Shown: in pieces, positions 41,590 to 54,461 of the stretch
Numbering within the stretch: the stretch's first letter is position 1
Layout of the letters: each line of letters starts with the position of its first letter
Source: Strigamia acuminata
Taxonomy: Eukaryota; Arthropoda; Chilopoda; Geophilomorpha; Linotaeniidae
DNA length: 64,000 nt
Assembly: GCA_949358305.1 (NCBI GenBank)
Contig: OX442323.1
Location: 4,402,001-4,466,000 of the forward strand
Direction: 5' to 3'
Program-made: the position numbers and the translations under genes
Notes under the pieces: generated by a model
Seen by the model: the letters and a program-made list of their open reading frames with translations, nothing else
Told to the model about the DNA's origin: nothing
Databases searched by the model: none

Positions 41590-44500
41590 GTAGTTGCAAC
41601 AAGGATACAGCTTGTACGCCCCAATATTTAGAGAAAATCCTAATAAATGTCGCACTTGTGGTTGTCGCCACCAGTTACGTGCCCAATTCTTTATTTATAC
41701 TATATTGCTTTTTTTTAAGCGGAAACACGTTAAGCGAGATCGCATATACCCAGGGATATTCATACTAGACGCTCGAGAATTTTCGTTTGTAGTCTTTGTC
41801 TCGTGCACAAAGGATCAATAAAATTTCTGCCATCAGGTGAGCCAACTTCGTAATTTGTTTTCACAGTATTTGTCGTTTACAGTGGTTATTAAACTTTTCT
41901 TTCTTCATTTTTTATTCCAGTTGGATTTTCTTGGCCAACTTTTTTTTTTACCTCTTAATTCGGATTTAACTTTTTAAATGTATTCGTGCACTGTTTAGTG
42001 GCACGGATGAACATTTCTTTTAAAATTGGATATTTTACAACCAACTTAAGGAAATGTTGTCTATATCCCAAAGAACTTTTTTATGGCTTGAAAAACAAAA
42101 CAAAAGTAGTGAATTTCAAAAACGATACACACACAAACCTTAAGTTAAAGCGTTGTAAGTTAAAGGTCAAGTGCACTGGCTTGTGAGTGGAATTTTTACT
42201 TTTTCTGAAAGATCGTAATAAAAAAACCAATAATCATCGAGAAAAAAATTAAATTGCTGTAGTAATTATTTTATAATAAAAATCCAAAAACCATGTTGTG
42301 TCGGTACTGCTAAAAAACTACCCCGATAGATTTTACCAGACTGAAAGTACCACGGTACCGGTGCCGCGATTTCACGGCATATGAGAAAATGCGAGATGCC
42401 GCGATATAAATAAATGTATATATAAATATATACACACATATTCTTTTTATTTTTTTTACAAAACAACAATTTTTTTTCTGACTCGTGGATTGTTAAAAAA
42501 TTCAGTCAGTTTGCACATGCGCAAACTGACTGTAGATTCAAAATTCAATTTGTAATTTTTTAAATGATTTACGATGGTTGAAAAATGGCAATTTTATGTG
42601 ACATTGATAGCAACTAGGATAAAGACATTTTAAAAGAATATCCAATTAATCCTGTCAATTTCAGCTGTATTTGATGCATTTAAACAATCGTCTGGTTCGG
42701 ACTCGTTGGACTGATGAATCTCGACAATCATCGCACGAGAATTACGATTAGGCTTAATGGTCGCTGGTTGTCCACATGTTGAACGACCGTTTTGGATTTG
42801 GAAACACTCCTAACCTGTCTTGAATCTCTCCTTCCAGTAGATTCTGTCTGAACTTTTTGACCATCGCAAGTGTTTTTGAGTAAAAAGTGTGAAAAACATG
42901 TGTCCACTTGTACTAGTAAAATTGGACTGGGGATCAGGACTCGGGCTAAGGGGTACGTGAGTAAGGGTCAAGCCATCCCCCTGGTATTTTTTCTTTTAAG
43001 TACTAGTTAGTTATTAATAAATTGGACAAGCCTGAAGTTAACAACATTTATTGCCAAGATGACACATAATCACCATAATAATTAAATTTTTTTCCGATTA
43101 TTAGTTTTTTATTATAGGCTTTCAGAAAATGTAAAAATTCAACTCGGTGCACTTGAACTTTAATTTGCAGTACTTCAATTTAAGGTTTGTGTGTGAGCGC
43201 CATAGTCAATTAATCAATGCAGCAGGCCAAATTAAATTAGTATGTCACAGTCATCCTGATTAAACTTGAACCTGATGTTATCCGAATTGTTGAATTGCAA
43301 TAAGGTTATATGACCTAGCAGTTATGTCATTCCACTTTAAAGATCAAGTTAGTCTTTTTGCCAATTAAATAAACATTAAAGAATCACAATTCATTTAAAA
43401 TAATGTTTTTGTCATCCATATTCCATGTAAAAAATATATAAACCAGTCTTTTTAGAAGATCAAAAGTGGGGAGTAGCATTGGGTCGACAGTCAATAGATC
43501 GAAAGGCATTAGGTCAACAAACTGTGACAGTCAATAAGTCAACAGGCTGTGACAGCACTAGGTAAATAATATCACTCGTAAGTCCTCGACCAATAATAAG
43601 CACCGAAACAGCCAATCAGTTAGCCAGAGGTCGCGAATCAACTCGTGATATTATTTTACTAATTATCCCTCTTGCAAAAATAATAACGCAAGTGGATAAT
43701 CTTAGATTTCCAAGTGCAATCGCATTTTTCCTAGCATGAAAACATTTCATATGATGTAAATTCTATATTTACTGTTTGAAAATACTAATTAATAGAGTTT
43801 AGAGTTAGGATAAATGCATAAATGCATAGAAATTATTTTTATTCAATCAAAAGCCGAAATTGGCTATAAATGCATATCTTCCGAAAACCAGAAATAAATG
43901 CATAAATCGCAATTTTTCCGGAAAAAAAAAGGCAATTTATGTTTTTTTTTAACGAAACCTAACATGTACGTATCAATTTTTGCCTTTTTTTAAAGACACG
44001 TATCGTGTACGTTCGGAAAACTGAGGACTTTGCCAAAAACAGAGACCAGTGGAAGTCACTAAATTAGTCTCTGGAAAAAGTTTTAAGAAATAAACAAATA
44101 AAAAAATAATAAAATAATAATTGAAAAAGTATTCTACTTATTTATTACAAAATAAGATAACACAAATTTTGAGAAATTACAGTTGGCCCCTATAATTAAT
44201 TTCCAGGATTCCAGTTATTTTACCACTTCTGGAATTTTTTTTATCTAGCCACGGCTGTGGGAAAGTTAAAATCACATCATTGAAAAAGCATTTCCAGGTT
44301 CCAGAAATGCAGATCATGTAATTCAATTTTCTCTTTCACTCCGGCAAACTAATTCACTGATGCTCTGTAAGATCTATTGGTAAACGTGAGGTAAAGATTT
44401 TTGCAACAGCATTCCTCATTTCAACCCCATCACTGATGACGACAAAAATATGTGAACACCACAAAAGAATTTCAAACCAAAAGCTATATTGATTTTCTCA

Positions 44501-45477
44501 ACAAAAATACTCCAGTAATTCCATTCTTTTATTTGCCAAGAAGAAAACTTCCCAAAATAAATAACTTTTAACCATTTTCTTTACCTCAAACTTTGTTTAC
44601 TCTCAAATACCACCTCATACGACACAACCTAGACTATAAACAAACCCCTTTGTGATAAAACTTTTTGAAAAATACCCATCTGACAGATAAAAGATACTCA
44701 TCATAAACATTTGGCTATTTGGCAGTCGGCTCACACAAGTCACAAGCTGCAGGTAACATCCAAACCACATCCACAACAACTGATATATTTTCCAAAACAT
44801 GTCTAGTCCTCTTTTACTTCTATTATATCACCAGAGTTCCTTTTCCCTTATCTCTCAAGAGACCAAAATATATTTACAATCTTACATCTTTAATATCCAT
44901 AATATATATACAATATATGGAGAGAAAATTCTTGTCGTTACTCCTTGTTGACATTGATGTAGTGTGTTTTATTTTTCAATTTTAACGCTGGATCAATAAA
45001 ATGAATAGAAGCAAAGAATAAGGAGGGAAAAAATGTGCCCACTCACTCGCAATCCCATACACATTCTATTATTATTTTTCTATTTTAAAATTTAAAAAGT
45101 CAATTCCATGATTCAAATTGGTCGAGCAAATATTTAAAGTTTGCTTAAATCTCTAAAAATCATTTTCAATAACTGAAATAAACACCGAAATAGAATATTA
45201 GTATTAAGACTCCTTTTCGTAAGTTTAGAAAAATAATTAAAAATTGCTGAGATCAAACTTTATGACCGCAAAACCTAGAATTGAGAGAAGTTAGCACCCA
45301 GATTTTTATAGTGTTATATAATGGTTCAAAAGTGAGAAATTAACCTAAAAAGTAATCTGTGAGAAGATATTTTTTTTTTTTTTTTTGCGAACGGGTGTAA
45401 AAAAAAATAACACCTTTTTCATAAGTTTAGAAATCGTTCGACATTATTATGTAAATACAATAGTGCAGTGCTTCTCA

Positions 45478-45590
45478 AACTACCGTAATTTACTGAATAA
45501 TTGTCGCCCTCGAATTGTAGCCGCGGCTGAGACACCAAGAATACCGTATTTTTGCAAAAGTACGGTATTGTTTCCGTATTTAACCTGACG
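45478..45590. repeat. Possible MITE fragment
   Basis: Contains TACCGTAATTTACTGAATAA and AAGAATACCGTATTTTTGC with its inverted partner AAAGTACGGTATT. Fragmentary, boundaries uncertain. Confidence 0.3.
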
Positions 45591-45644
45591 AACGATGAAC
45601 GTATGCTTCGTTCGTGACGTTCAGACTTCGTATTTCTGTTTTTA

Positions 45645-46019
45645 ACGGCTTTTATTTAACTTGACATGAATGTTTGTTTGTTTGTTTGTGGGGTTCAACG
45701 TTCGGTCACGTGACCTGTAATGTAATTTCTCAAAACCGCAGCGCCACCTGGCGGAACCCGTGTCCTTTAATGGATGCCAAAATGTTCACCCGATACGAAT
45801 TTTGATGTTTCCGATACTAAAAAAGGATCTAAAAATTCTGAAACCAGGCTAAACCTGGTTAAAACAAAAATTCCTATCTGCCCATATATTTTGTTTTTTA
45901 ATATTATTTAATAAAAGTACTTTGTTGAAAGTTTTTGGCACGATCACAGCAATCACAAAACATCTGCGATAGTAGCGCACTCTGGCGGTGATTTGAAGCA
46001 CCAATATAAAAGCCTTTTT
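45645..46019. repeat. Repeat family K, copy 2
   Basis: Aligns with 37872-38262 over its whole length, including GCGCCACCTGGCGGAACC and CTATCTGCCCATATATTTTG. The short microsatellite is GTTT-type here instead of GT. Confidence 0.75.
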
Positions 46020-46166
46020 CCAAAAACTTGGTTTTTTATATTTACTTGTTACACGGTAGATACGTTCCAAAAAAAACGTGTAAAACTGGAATTGGATTTA
46101 TTTTTCTAGATCATGTTAAATCAAAATCGTGTAAAAAAAGACCGTGTAAAAACAGAAGTGGTTGTA

Positions 46167-46333
46167 CAGTCAAACCACGTTATAACAAACCGCGATATAA
46201 CGAATACTTACAAATGGCTTGGTTCGTTAGTTGGCCATAGAACTCATGTTAAAAAATTTTAGTTTCACAAACTGTCGTTAGAAGGAACCGATTTGTCGTG
46301 TCCCTTGCGATTCGTCATAACGAGGTTCGGCTG
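46167..46333. mobile_element. pogo/Tigger-like MITE, copy C2
   Basis: 167 bp, starts CAGTCAAACCACGTTATAAC after TA and ends CATAACGAGGTTCGGCTG. Confidence 0.7.
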
Positions 46334-46935
46334 CATATGCATATCCCCTTCATCACTAGCCCACATCAGTTTGTCGCTGCGTGTGTCCGCAACTTCCGTC
46401 CGCGAGGTCATGTGACTGAAAATGTGACTTTGGAAAAAAAATAGAGCGCCACCTTTTCACCAATTTTGAATTATAATTTTGCACAAAACATGTACACACA
46501 ATTTGATTCACACTAAATGTTAGTTAACAATTTTTTAATAATCAATTTGTATGCGCCTACTGTTGACTTAATTGCATTTTGTGCATTAAATTGTTTTCCG
46601 TTGTAAAGAGATATATAAGTGGGTTGTGATAAGAGAGTAAAAGATGAGTGTAGCCATTTACAATGTGGTCTGATCAAAATTCTACTCACAGTGTTAAAAC
46701 TAGTGAGTTTTAAAAAAGTGTTGTGTCGTGGGGTGAAGCGAACCCCAAAGGGAGAACTAGACTACGGAAGTTTAAGTGTTTTTATCATGTTTTATAATTG
46801 ACTGTTGGATTTATGAAGTGTTTTTTGTGTATTATAAGCCTAGTTCACATGCAGCAATGCACGAAATTGCACAAAATCGCATGCTGCTTCGGCCAACGCG
46901 CGTTGCATACGTTTTAGAGTTTTTGAATGCAGCTA

Positions 46936-47490
46936 CCGTCTTCCCTCGAATATAACATCATGACGTTGTATTCAAGTTTTTACAAAAATTGCCGTTTTCA
47001 AAAGTTTTAGCGATTTTTCGAATATAACGTCACTTCGAATATAACGTTATGACGTTGTATTCGAATACAACGTCAGGACATTACATTCAAGTGCATTGAC
47101 GGGTGCAATGCTGGAAAGCGTTGCGGGTGCGCTTTTAACGGGCGCAATGCCGAAAAAACGAATTCGACACGAATTTGACAAGAATTAGACACGAATTCGA
47201 CACAAATTGGACACGAATTGAACACGAATTGGACATGAATTGTAAAACGAATTGGACACGAATTGTAAAACAAATTGGACACGAATTGTAAAACAAATTG
47301 GACACGAATTGTAAAACAAATTGGACACGAATTGTAAAACAAATTGGACATGAATTTGACACGAATTGTAAAACAAATTTGGCACGAATTGTCCAATTTA
47401 CATGCTCAATTTCTGATTTTTCTGATTTTTCAGAATTTGCATGAAAAAGTACAAATATAACGTCATGACGTTATATTCGAGGGAAGACAG
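46936..47490. mobile_element. TA-flanked MITE family G with internal tandem repeat
   Basis: 555 bp, ends CCGTCTTCCCTCGAATATAA and complement, flanked by TA. The subterminal palindromic ATAACATCATGACGTTGTAT motif recurs. The middle is occupied by a 23 bp tandem repeat. Relative of the MITE hit by BEL at 8009/27235. Confidence 0.8.
47162..47396. repeat. 23 bp tandem repeat inside a MITE
   Basis: Unit TTGTAAAACAAATTGGACACG plus AA, four to five copies flanked by shorter GACACGAATT repeats. Minus-strand ORFs here are products of the repeat. Confidence 0.85.
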
Positions 47491-48653
47491 TAGTAGTTTT
47501 TACCTTGTCTACCTGTTTGCATTGTGTTAACTTCTTTACAGTTTAAACCCGTTTTTTCGTGATTTACTTTCCTGATCCAAGTCATATTAAGTCGAGAATT
47601 TAATGAAGTGTAGAACCAGGACTGTAATAGGTTCACATTCCTATAAAATCATTGCAAGAAGCGGTGGATGGAGTAAGTTACAGTTGCAGGTGCGACATGT
47701 AAATGTAATTTCATCACTTGCAACTTTTGCAAGCTCACAAAAGATAACAATTTTACGATGGGCAATAAGTGAGTGAAAAATAGTTTGTGCAAACCCCAAG
47801 AATTTAATTTATAATATTTTCTTCCCTCGCCATGAAGAATTTAATTCTTTTATTGTTGTTATTTATTCCTTTTCCATTCCCAAAATAAAAATGTGTTTGC
47901 AAAATCCGAGAGATTTTATTAAGAGTTCAGCTTTACAATAATATTTTTTGAGAGCTAGCTAGTTAATAAAATTACTAGGCTTTGGCTTTGATAGGAAATG
48001 AGAAGTAATCGTTCGTGCAATGTGTTCCTCTCAACTTACTTGTTTTCAAATCATCATTAAACCGATCCGGTTAATTTAGTTTAAACCTAGACACAGGATA
48101 TTTAAATGTGGACTCTTTGTTGAGGTTATTTGAATGACATAAATTAATTTTTTGTTAACTAATTGCACATTTTCCCTCAAACCAAACAAAATCTGTCCGG
48201 TTAAGTGTTTATTGCCAGTAATCTAAACACGGCTGTACAAGCCCGGTGTTGCCGTGAGCCAAACTTCACAAACAGCTGATTCAAAATTGATGTATATGAA
48301 CCCGAAACAACAACTATTATATGTTCAATTTTGTAATTTTGTGATTTTCTAATATATCATGGAATCAATCATTTTTGATACTCACAAATGCAATGGCATA
48401 AATTTGCGTTTGCGAGAATCCAAGTCCGGTTTTAAAAAAAAAGAGTAGGCGCCTTCAAAGTTTCGGTTTTTATCTTTTCCATAAATGGAATGACATCAAA
48501 AACAGCCAAAACCATAACCAAACATGGTGGCTATGTTCACGTCCGACGTGAACGTATTATTTTCATGACGCGCTGTGATTGGTTGAGAGATGCATTGAAA
48601 TACGAACTGAAAGTACACAGTTCGATCTACTTTGCTAAAAACGTATTAGAGTA

Positions 48654-48981
48654 TCGTACTGCCTTGAATAAGGGCCGGGAGTAATTAAGCGCCGGCTCTT
48701 GATTAAGTGCCAGCCAACCGCCAGCCAAAAAACCAATAAGCGCCGGCCCCGAATAAATGCCTGGCGTGTTTAAACGCCGGGTTAACCGGAAAATATGGTA
48801 AAAACGTATGAATAACGTTAATAAAATGTTAATAAAAATAAAAATTTGTTTAACAAAATTTATTTTCAACTTTTTTTTTGGATAGAGGCCTGGCTTGAAT
48901 AATCGCCTGGTTTTGAATAAGCGCCTGGCGGGCGAGTCAAAAAAAAAATAAACGCCCGGGCCCTTATTCAAGGCAGTACTG
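48654..48981. mobile_element. Family F MITE, copy 2
   Basis: 328 bp, TA-flanked, ends TCGTACTGCCTTGAATAAGG and complement CTTATTCAAGGCAGTACTG, with GCGCCGGC and GCGCCTGG motifs inside. Confidence 0.75.
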
Positions 48982-49256
48982 TAGGCATGTTTCTGCGTAC
49001 TATTTCGGCCCTTTTTATAAACAGTATAAACCGAAACGTTGAACGCAACTAATGATTTCTACATTTTTTGTATGCAGATAACATTATAACTATAAATTGG
49101 AAACAGTAAAGTTTTTGTCTATAATTTTTTTTTTAAATAAATAAATATTTCCAAATTGAAATTCGAATTTTCAGTTTTTTTTCTTTTTACAAATGAGAAA
49201 TGTCCCCCATTTGCAGAATTCTTTTATTTCTTTGCCACATTTTTTAGTGCACTTAC

Positions 49257-49492
49257 CTCACTTGAATCCCAATAGAATTGAGAGTTGAGGACAATAAAGA
49301 AAACTCCTCCCACCCAAAAAGAGAAGAAGTCGTCGCCAAAAGAAGATCGATAGGCGGAGACTGTTTGGCGACTTGGAGTGTTGCCTATGTCGTGGTTGCC
49401 ACAAACACACACCAGAGGGATATCTGAACAAAGTTCGCTGAAAACAGCTTTGAAATCATGTTCCTGCTCTCCTCTCAAATCCGGTTTCTCAT
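49257..49492 (-). CDS. CPPED1: CPPED1 internal coding exon with GNHD motif
   Basis: Second visible exon, 236 nt, from a TGTATTTCAG acceptor to GAG|GTAAGT. It enters in phase 1 and leaves in phase 0, so it joins its neighbours in frame. It encodes VCGNHDIGNTP, the GNHD metal-binding block, followed by FGDDFFSFWVGGVFFIVLNS, a core strand-and-loop segment highly typical of CPPED1. An ORF reading on past the donor to about 49224 is intron read-through. The exon is followed by a 14.5 kb intron. Confidence 0.93.
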
Positions 49493-49881
49493 CTGAAATA
49501 CAAAAAGGAAATCACGAATTATTGAATATTGGAATTCCAACGCCATTTTATTAATAAAATAATCAACCTAACAAATTAAGTATAAAAATTGTTGAACTGG
49601 TTTAGAAAACTACTTGGAACATTCATAAAGTCATGTTAATTCACAGTTAAACATTTTTCTTGTTTAAATGTCATGTGCATGCCCACTTCGACTGAAAACA
49701 GATTAAATCGGAGAAAGGTTCTACTTTGAGGGCGTTTTCATAAACATATACTCATTTTGTTCGTCTTGACGAGCTGATTCCATATGTATATGTACCGGGC
49801 GGCCCAAATAAAACTGGCTAGACAATACAAGAAGGGTTACTAAAGGTGTCTAAAAAAATTCTATACATTTTTCAATTAATT

Positions 49882-50120
49882 ATACAGGGTGTCCCAAAAG
49901 TCTGAACCTCCCCAAGTAATTTCCAAAGTACTTGAGATATCAAAAAACTGAAAAAAAACTCATACGAGAATTCATTCATTGCGAATCTGATGGCATCCTC
50001 CAATTTGACCTCAAAGGTCATTTTCAAGGTCATTCACTTGCTAACTTCTAAACCAATCAGGTTAGAGCAAAATTTCTAATTAGAAAATGGTAGAGCATGG
50101 ACTAATTAGTCTAAAAACAT
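49882..50120. repeat. Repeat family L, copy 1
   Basis: Starts ACAGGGTGTCCCAAAAGTCT and contains TTCAAGGTCATTCACTTGCT and ACCAATCAGGTTAGAGCAAA. The second copy is at 51495. This kind of terminus occurs at the ends of various animal transposons; the class is not determined. Confidence 0.6.
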
Positions 50121-50204
50121 AATTTACTAAAAATATATTTCTACAAAATTTTTGAAAAAACCTACTAAAATTGTCTCTTCAAACAAACGACGGCACGATG
50201 TGCA

Positions 50205-50281
50205 ATAAACGCCGCTGACCCCCGGCGTTTAAAGTGGTCCCCGCACCTATTTGAACCCGGCATTTATTCGAGGCAGTATGG
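50205..50281. mobile_element. Family F fragment (right end)
   Basis: Ends TTCGAGGCAGTATGG then TA, with CGCCGCTGACCCCCGGCG inside. Confidence 0.5.
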
Positions 50282-51494
50282 TAGATACGTTGTAGAGAAA
50301 ACACCCTAGATGCAATCAAAGAGTCGTGTTATAAAAGTGTTGTAGGTGTTTCTCTTTTTGTTTTATAATGTATAAAGATACAAAAGACAAACACGCAAAC
50401 ATATGCCAGGCAAATACAGAAGTTGAGTACTTTAAAGTACTCAACTTCAATTTCTAGGGTATTTTTTTTCCGGACCTGGAGTCACCTGACAAACCTTCAC
50501 TACTACCCAAGCACTGAACATACCAAGCCATACCAACCACAACTCATACAGGCATTGATTGTGCTTCACTGCAAGTCTAACGAAAGCCAACTTTAAGCTC
50601 TATTTCCAAAGAAACTCCCACAATAGTTTTTCATTCTTATTTTATTTTCTCAGATAATCATTAAAACCCATTAACCTAGTAGGAACATGTACCCCGGGTC
50701 TCAAGAGTTCAATATTTCAACTCCAACAGTTCTTTGGGTCAATATCCAGCTTTTATCCATTGCTACAATGCATTTTCTATGTAAAAAAAATAAAATTTCT
50801 TTAACATCATTAAAATATATTTTTTACAAATGGAAAATGCAAAAAAGTCTAATTTAGTTAGGAAATTGAAAAACTTATTTAATCACCAAATTTAAAAATT
50901 AAATTTAGAAAAAAAAAAGATGGCTCTACTAATTACCAGCTAGAAATAAAAGACTTGGACAGCACAACTTGAAAGTTGCTTAAAAGTTGAGGCAATTTAA
51001 ACTACTCTAAGTGTGTGCAAAAGCGTGAAGGTAACCTTAATGACAAACGTATCGGAATGAACTCAGCGCGCTTGGTCAGCACTATCGCTGCTTCTTCCAA
51101 TTGGCAACACGTGTGTCGTGTTAGCTTCGCTTTGACCAATGAAAATATAACGCCAGAATAAAGGAAGCCGTGCTGACGTTAAAGCGGCATGCGGGACAAT
51201 GTCTCGGCTGACCAAGATAAAATGCACTTGGAAAAGTGCTGGAATTTAATCTTACACAAATTTCCCACATATTAAAGGCCAAGTGTGCACCGGGTGAGCT
51301 TTCATCAAAGAAAACCACCAAGCTAGGTGATGAAAAACTAAATTGGTGTATTTATGGTATTGTATACAATATTGTTACGCGCCTGGACTGCGCTGAAAAG
51401 CAGCGAGTCCGATCGCTAAGTTAAAATGAAAGTTTACAAAATTTCTCACCAGTCGGCGCTGGAATATACACAATTGCAAAGTTTCAGTTTATAC

Positions 51495-51740
51495 CGTTTA
51501 CACAGGGTGTCCTAAAAGTCTGGTCCCCTCCAAATATTTCCTGAGCAATTGCATCTCGGCCAACTTTGATGAAGCGATCGTATAGGAAGTTGGGTGAGAG
51601 CAATCCAATGATGTTATCAAATTTGACCTTGAATGCAATTTTCAAGGTCATTCACTTTCTAACTTTTAAACCAATCAGGTTCGAGAAAAATTTTCAACCA
51701 GAAAGTTGTAGAGCACCATCCAACTGATCTTAATCATCTT
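51495..51740. repeat. Repeat family L, copy 2
   Basis: ACAGGGTGTCCTAAAAGTCT, then TTTCAAGGTCATTCACTTTC and ACCAATCAGGTTCGAGAAAA, parallel to the copy at 49882. Confidence 0.6.
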
Positions 51741-52736
51741 AAGTTAAGTTAAAAAACCCGGCATAAACCATTTCAAAAACAATTCCAACATGGTATTCAG
51801 AATAATGTAGGACTCCCAAATGTTTGCTGTATTTGATTGTTGTTAGTGGACAGCTTTAATATTACCTCGAAGCAGTCACATGACTAACAAAATAGTTATT
51901 TGTTAACTTTTCCAAAACAGTAGAAAATGGCAGATTTACATCGCCATTTCCCTTCTTGTTGTCCTAAAGTCTTTCATCGACTCACTGTACTTGATGTGTT
52001 AGCCATTACAGGCCCCACTTGTGACACCTGATGGTCATTGTTGACACATCTGTTTGACATCCTGTGTGCGTGCTTCCACAACGATATAATGACAGCTAGG
52101 TCGACAAGCATAGTTGTCCATGTAATCACAAATTGATAAGGGCAGGAAAATGTTCTGTTCCTCCAACCCTCTTGTCTGCACCAAGTGGTGATTAAGATAA
52201 ACTACACATTCTAAATTCCACGACAACATTGTACAGTACTTTGCTACCAGAATGTAGGATTTTCTACTTGGTTTTTGTGCAGAAATCCATGACATGTATT
52301 TCATTAAGAATTCAGTTGGTCTATGTCGACCCCATCAAATTTCCATTTCCTGGACACACTTCAAGGTATTCTCCACAGGGAGCTAACCATCATGTAATGT
52401 ATCTTCAATGGCAATTTAAATATTCATTAAATCTCTATCTTAAGAATTCTCCTTCCTCTTGAAAAGAAGCAATGATCTTGGCATGTCAAAGTGGATTTTC
52501 AAAATGATGTTTGTAATACTGTCATTTTAACGTTAATTCCTGATTAGTTATTACTCATCCAGAAGATGCACGACATTACAAAAAAATGAGACGCACAAGA
52601 CCTAGGCACTATAAATAATTACAGTTCCCTTGCTGTACAAGAAATAATAAGGAAATAAACATGAGATGAATGAGTAATAACCAGTGAAGAATTTATAAAG
52701 TAGAGCAACGATTGTACAAACTAATTTGGAGGCATA

Positions 52737-52893
52737 CCGTACTGCCTCGATTTAACGCCGGTTGTATCTAAACGCCAGCTCCTGATTAAGCGCCGGGCAA
52801 ACTGAGAACGAAAAGGCAATAAACGTCGGCCTTAAATGAACGCCGGGTTTGTTTAAACGTCGAGTTTAAACGTTTTTTAAACGAATATACGGT
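52737..52893. mobile_element. Family F MITE, left part or short copy
   Basis: Starts CCGTACTGCCTCGATTTAAC after TA, with GCGCCGGGCAAACTGAG as in 39962-40282, ending near ATATACGGTAA. Confidence 0.6.
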
Positions 52894-52974
52894 AATAAAA
52901 CGTGAACGATTGGGTGGTGGCGGTAGAAAACCAGAATTGTATTCTAACTAGGCAAAACAATCAATAAAAAAACT

Positions 52975-53045
52975 AAACCTTTGGAAACCGTTTGGATAAC
53001 CAGTCATTCGTATAACCGATGTTCGGATAATCGACTCTCTACTGT
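52975..53045. mobile_element. pogo/Tigger-like end fragment
   Basis: Contains GTTCGGATAATCGACTCTCT followed by ACTGTA, the typical inner-to-outer end of a Tigger-like element; the other end is not clear. A similar fragment lies at 53939-53975. Confidence 0.45.
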
Positions 53046-53195
53046 AATATTTTCAAACTATTTCTTGCATTACAATTCATACAAAAATGCTTTTAATAAT
53101 CCTTTTCATCAGCTTAATCTTTTACAGTATCTTGCATTTCACAGTAGAAAACTATTTTATTTTATTTTATTATATATTTTATCATTTATAATATA

Positions 53196-53225
53196 TATTG
53201 ACCGGATTTATAAATCCGGTCAATA
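53196..53225. repeat. Perfect 30 bp palindrome
   Basis: Half site TATTGACCGGATTTA followed directly by its exact reverse complement, with no spacer, in an AT-rich setting. Confidence 0.9.
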
Positions 53226-53514
53226 CATATCCTTATTGTCAGCACTTCGCTCTCCATCCTTCGCATACTCTAAACATTACCAAGAAAACATAATGTAATA
53301 ACTATTTTCCCAATGCTTTCAACTTTTCCTTTGTCATAGAATTTGTTCTGAATATCTCAAGAGATATTCCTTATTCAGTAGATGCATTACTTTCAAAAGA
53401 AGGCCCTCAATCTATAACATCAGTCTGGACAAGACTATGTTGTCAGCGCCCGGTCTCTTGACGCCGAAATCAAACTGACAAACCAATCTGCACACACACA
53501 AACCCAAAAAAATA

Positions 53515-53613
53515 CCGTATTTCTTCGATTCTAAGACACCATCAATTCTAAGAGGCACCTCGTTTTTAAAGATTTCTGATGGGAAATAAAGTGCATCTTA
53601 GAATCGAAGAAAC
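53515..53613. mobile_element. About 100 bp pogo-like MITE
   Basis: Left CCGTATTTCTTCGATTCTAA after TA; right CTTAGAATCGAAGAAA. Inverted ends of about 17 bp. Confidence 0.6.
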
Positions 53614-54461
53614 AAGATACAAGACTTTTAGAAATAATAAAAGGAACAACACTATTCACTCGTGTGTGGGAAACAATTTTAGAATTTTTGTACTTTCGTG
53701 TGCAAAACATGAAATCACAGTAGAGCATCAATTATCGAAACAAATCGGTTGTATGAACACTTATTGCTACAACTACATTTCAAAAGTTTAGAAAGTGAGT
53801 GAAAAATTCACTCATTTTGTGAATAACACCAAAAATATGACTTAAAAGTTAAGCAAAACCAATTTATACCATCAGATTTGAATAAAACAATTATTATTCA
53901 CCACTCAAAATATTCGGTGCATGTAAACGCAGTGTAAGTCCCCCAATTAGTTCGGATAATCAATGATCTACTGTAAGTGCTTGAATTTGTCATGAAGATA
54001 ACATCAGGTGCAGACTCTTGAAAATGGTAGGAATGGGATTTCAGAAAATGCCAAAGACGTGATTGGCCTCAAATGCAGACCAGACAAAGGCCATTCACTT
54101 TTTCTGACTAGGAACAAAGTTGAAGTGGTTGTATAAACCTTAAAAAAAGTAAAATAAAAAAACATGAATTGCCAAAATCCAAAATAGAATCATACATGCT
54201 AAGAAAAACAAAATTTTGAAAGGGTTATCACCCACTTCGCAGCGGCAGCCTTTCGTTCAAATCCATTTTCAATTTTTGCCCTGCAATTCCATACCTTGGA
54301 AAGTACACATTGAAAAAGTGCAGATGAGTTTCAACTTCCCAACAGCAAACTCAAACCTTTAAAAGAAAAAGCACTCCATTTTCCAAACACAAATTGAAAT
54401 GTGATCGTTGCAGGTCTTCGCTAAAACTATTTTTTTTCAGTTTCGCATGTTATTGACTTAC

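Larger units (their letters stand above)
34738..49256 (-). other. CPPED1 intron (14.5 kb)
   Basis: Bounded by GTAAGT (from 49256) and TTCTAG (to 34738). It is packed with short TIR elements. The stretches 35704-37010, 38263-39750 and 41590-45644 are AT-rich and show no gene or element I can support. Confidence 0.9.
49493..54461 (-). other. CPPED1 intron (5.0 kb)
   Basis: Bounded by GTAAGT at 54461 and TTTCAG ending at 49493. It contains two copies of an ACAGGGTGTCCCAAAAGTCT-type repeat, fragments of the CGCCGG-rich MITE family, a 30-base palindrome and a small pogo-like MITE. 50290-51490 and 51745-52730 hold nothing else I recognise. Confidence 0.85.

Noticed and set aside
47073-47396. 107-residue minus-strand ORF
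   Set aside because: Produced by the 23 bp tandem repeat; the peptide is periodic and meaningless.
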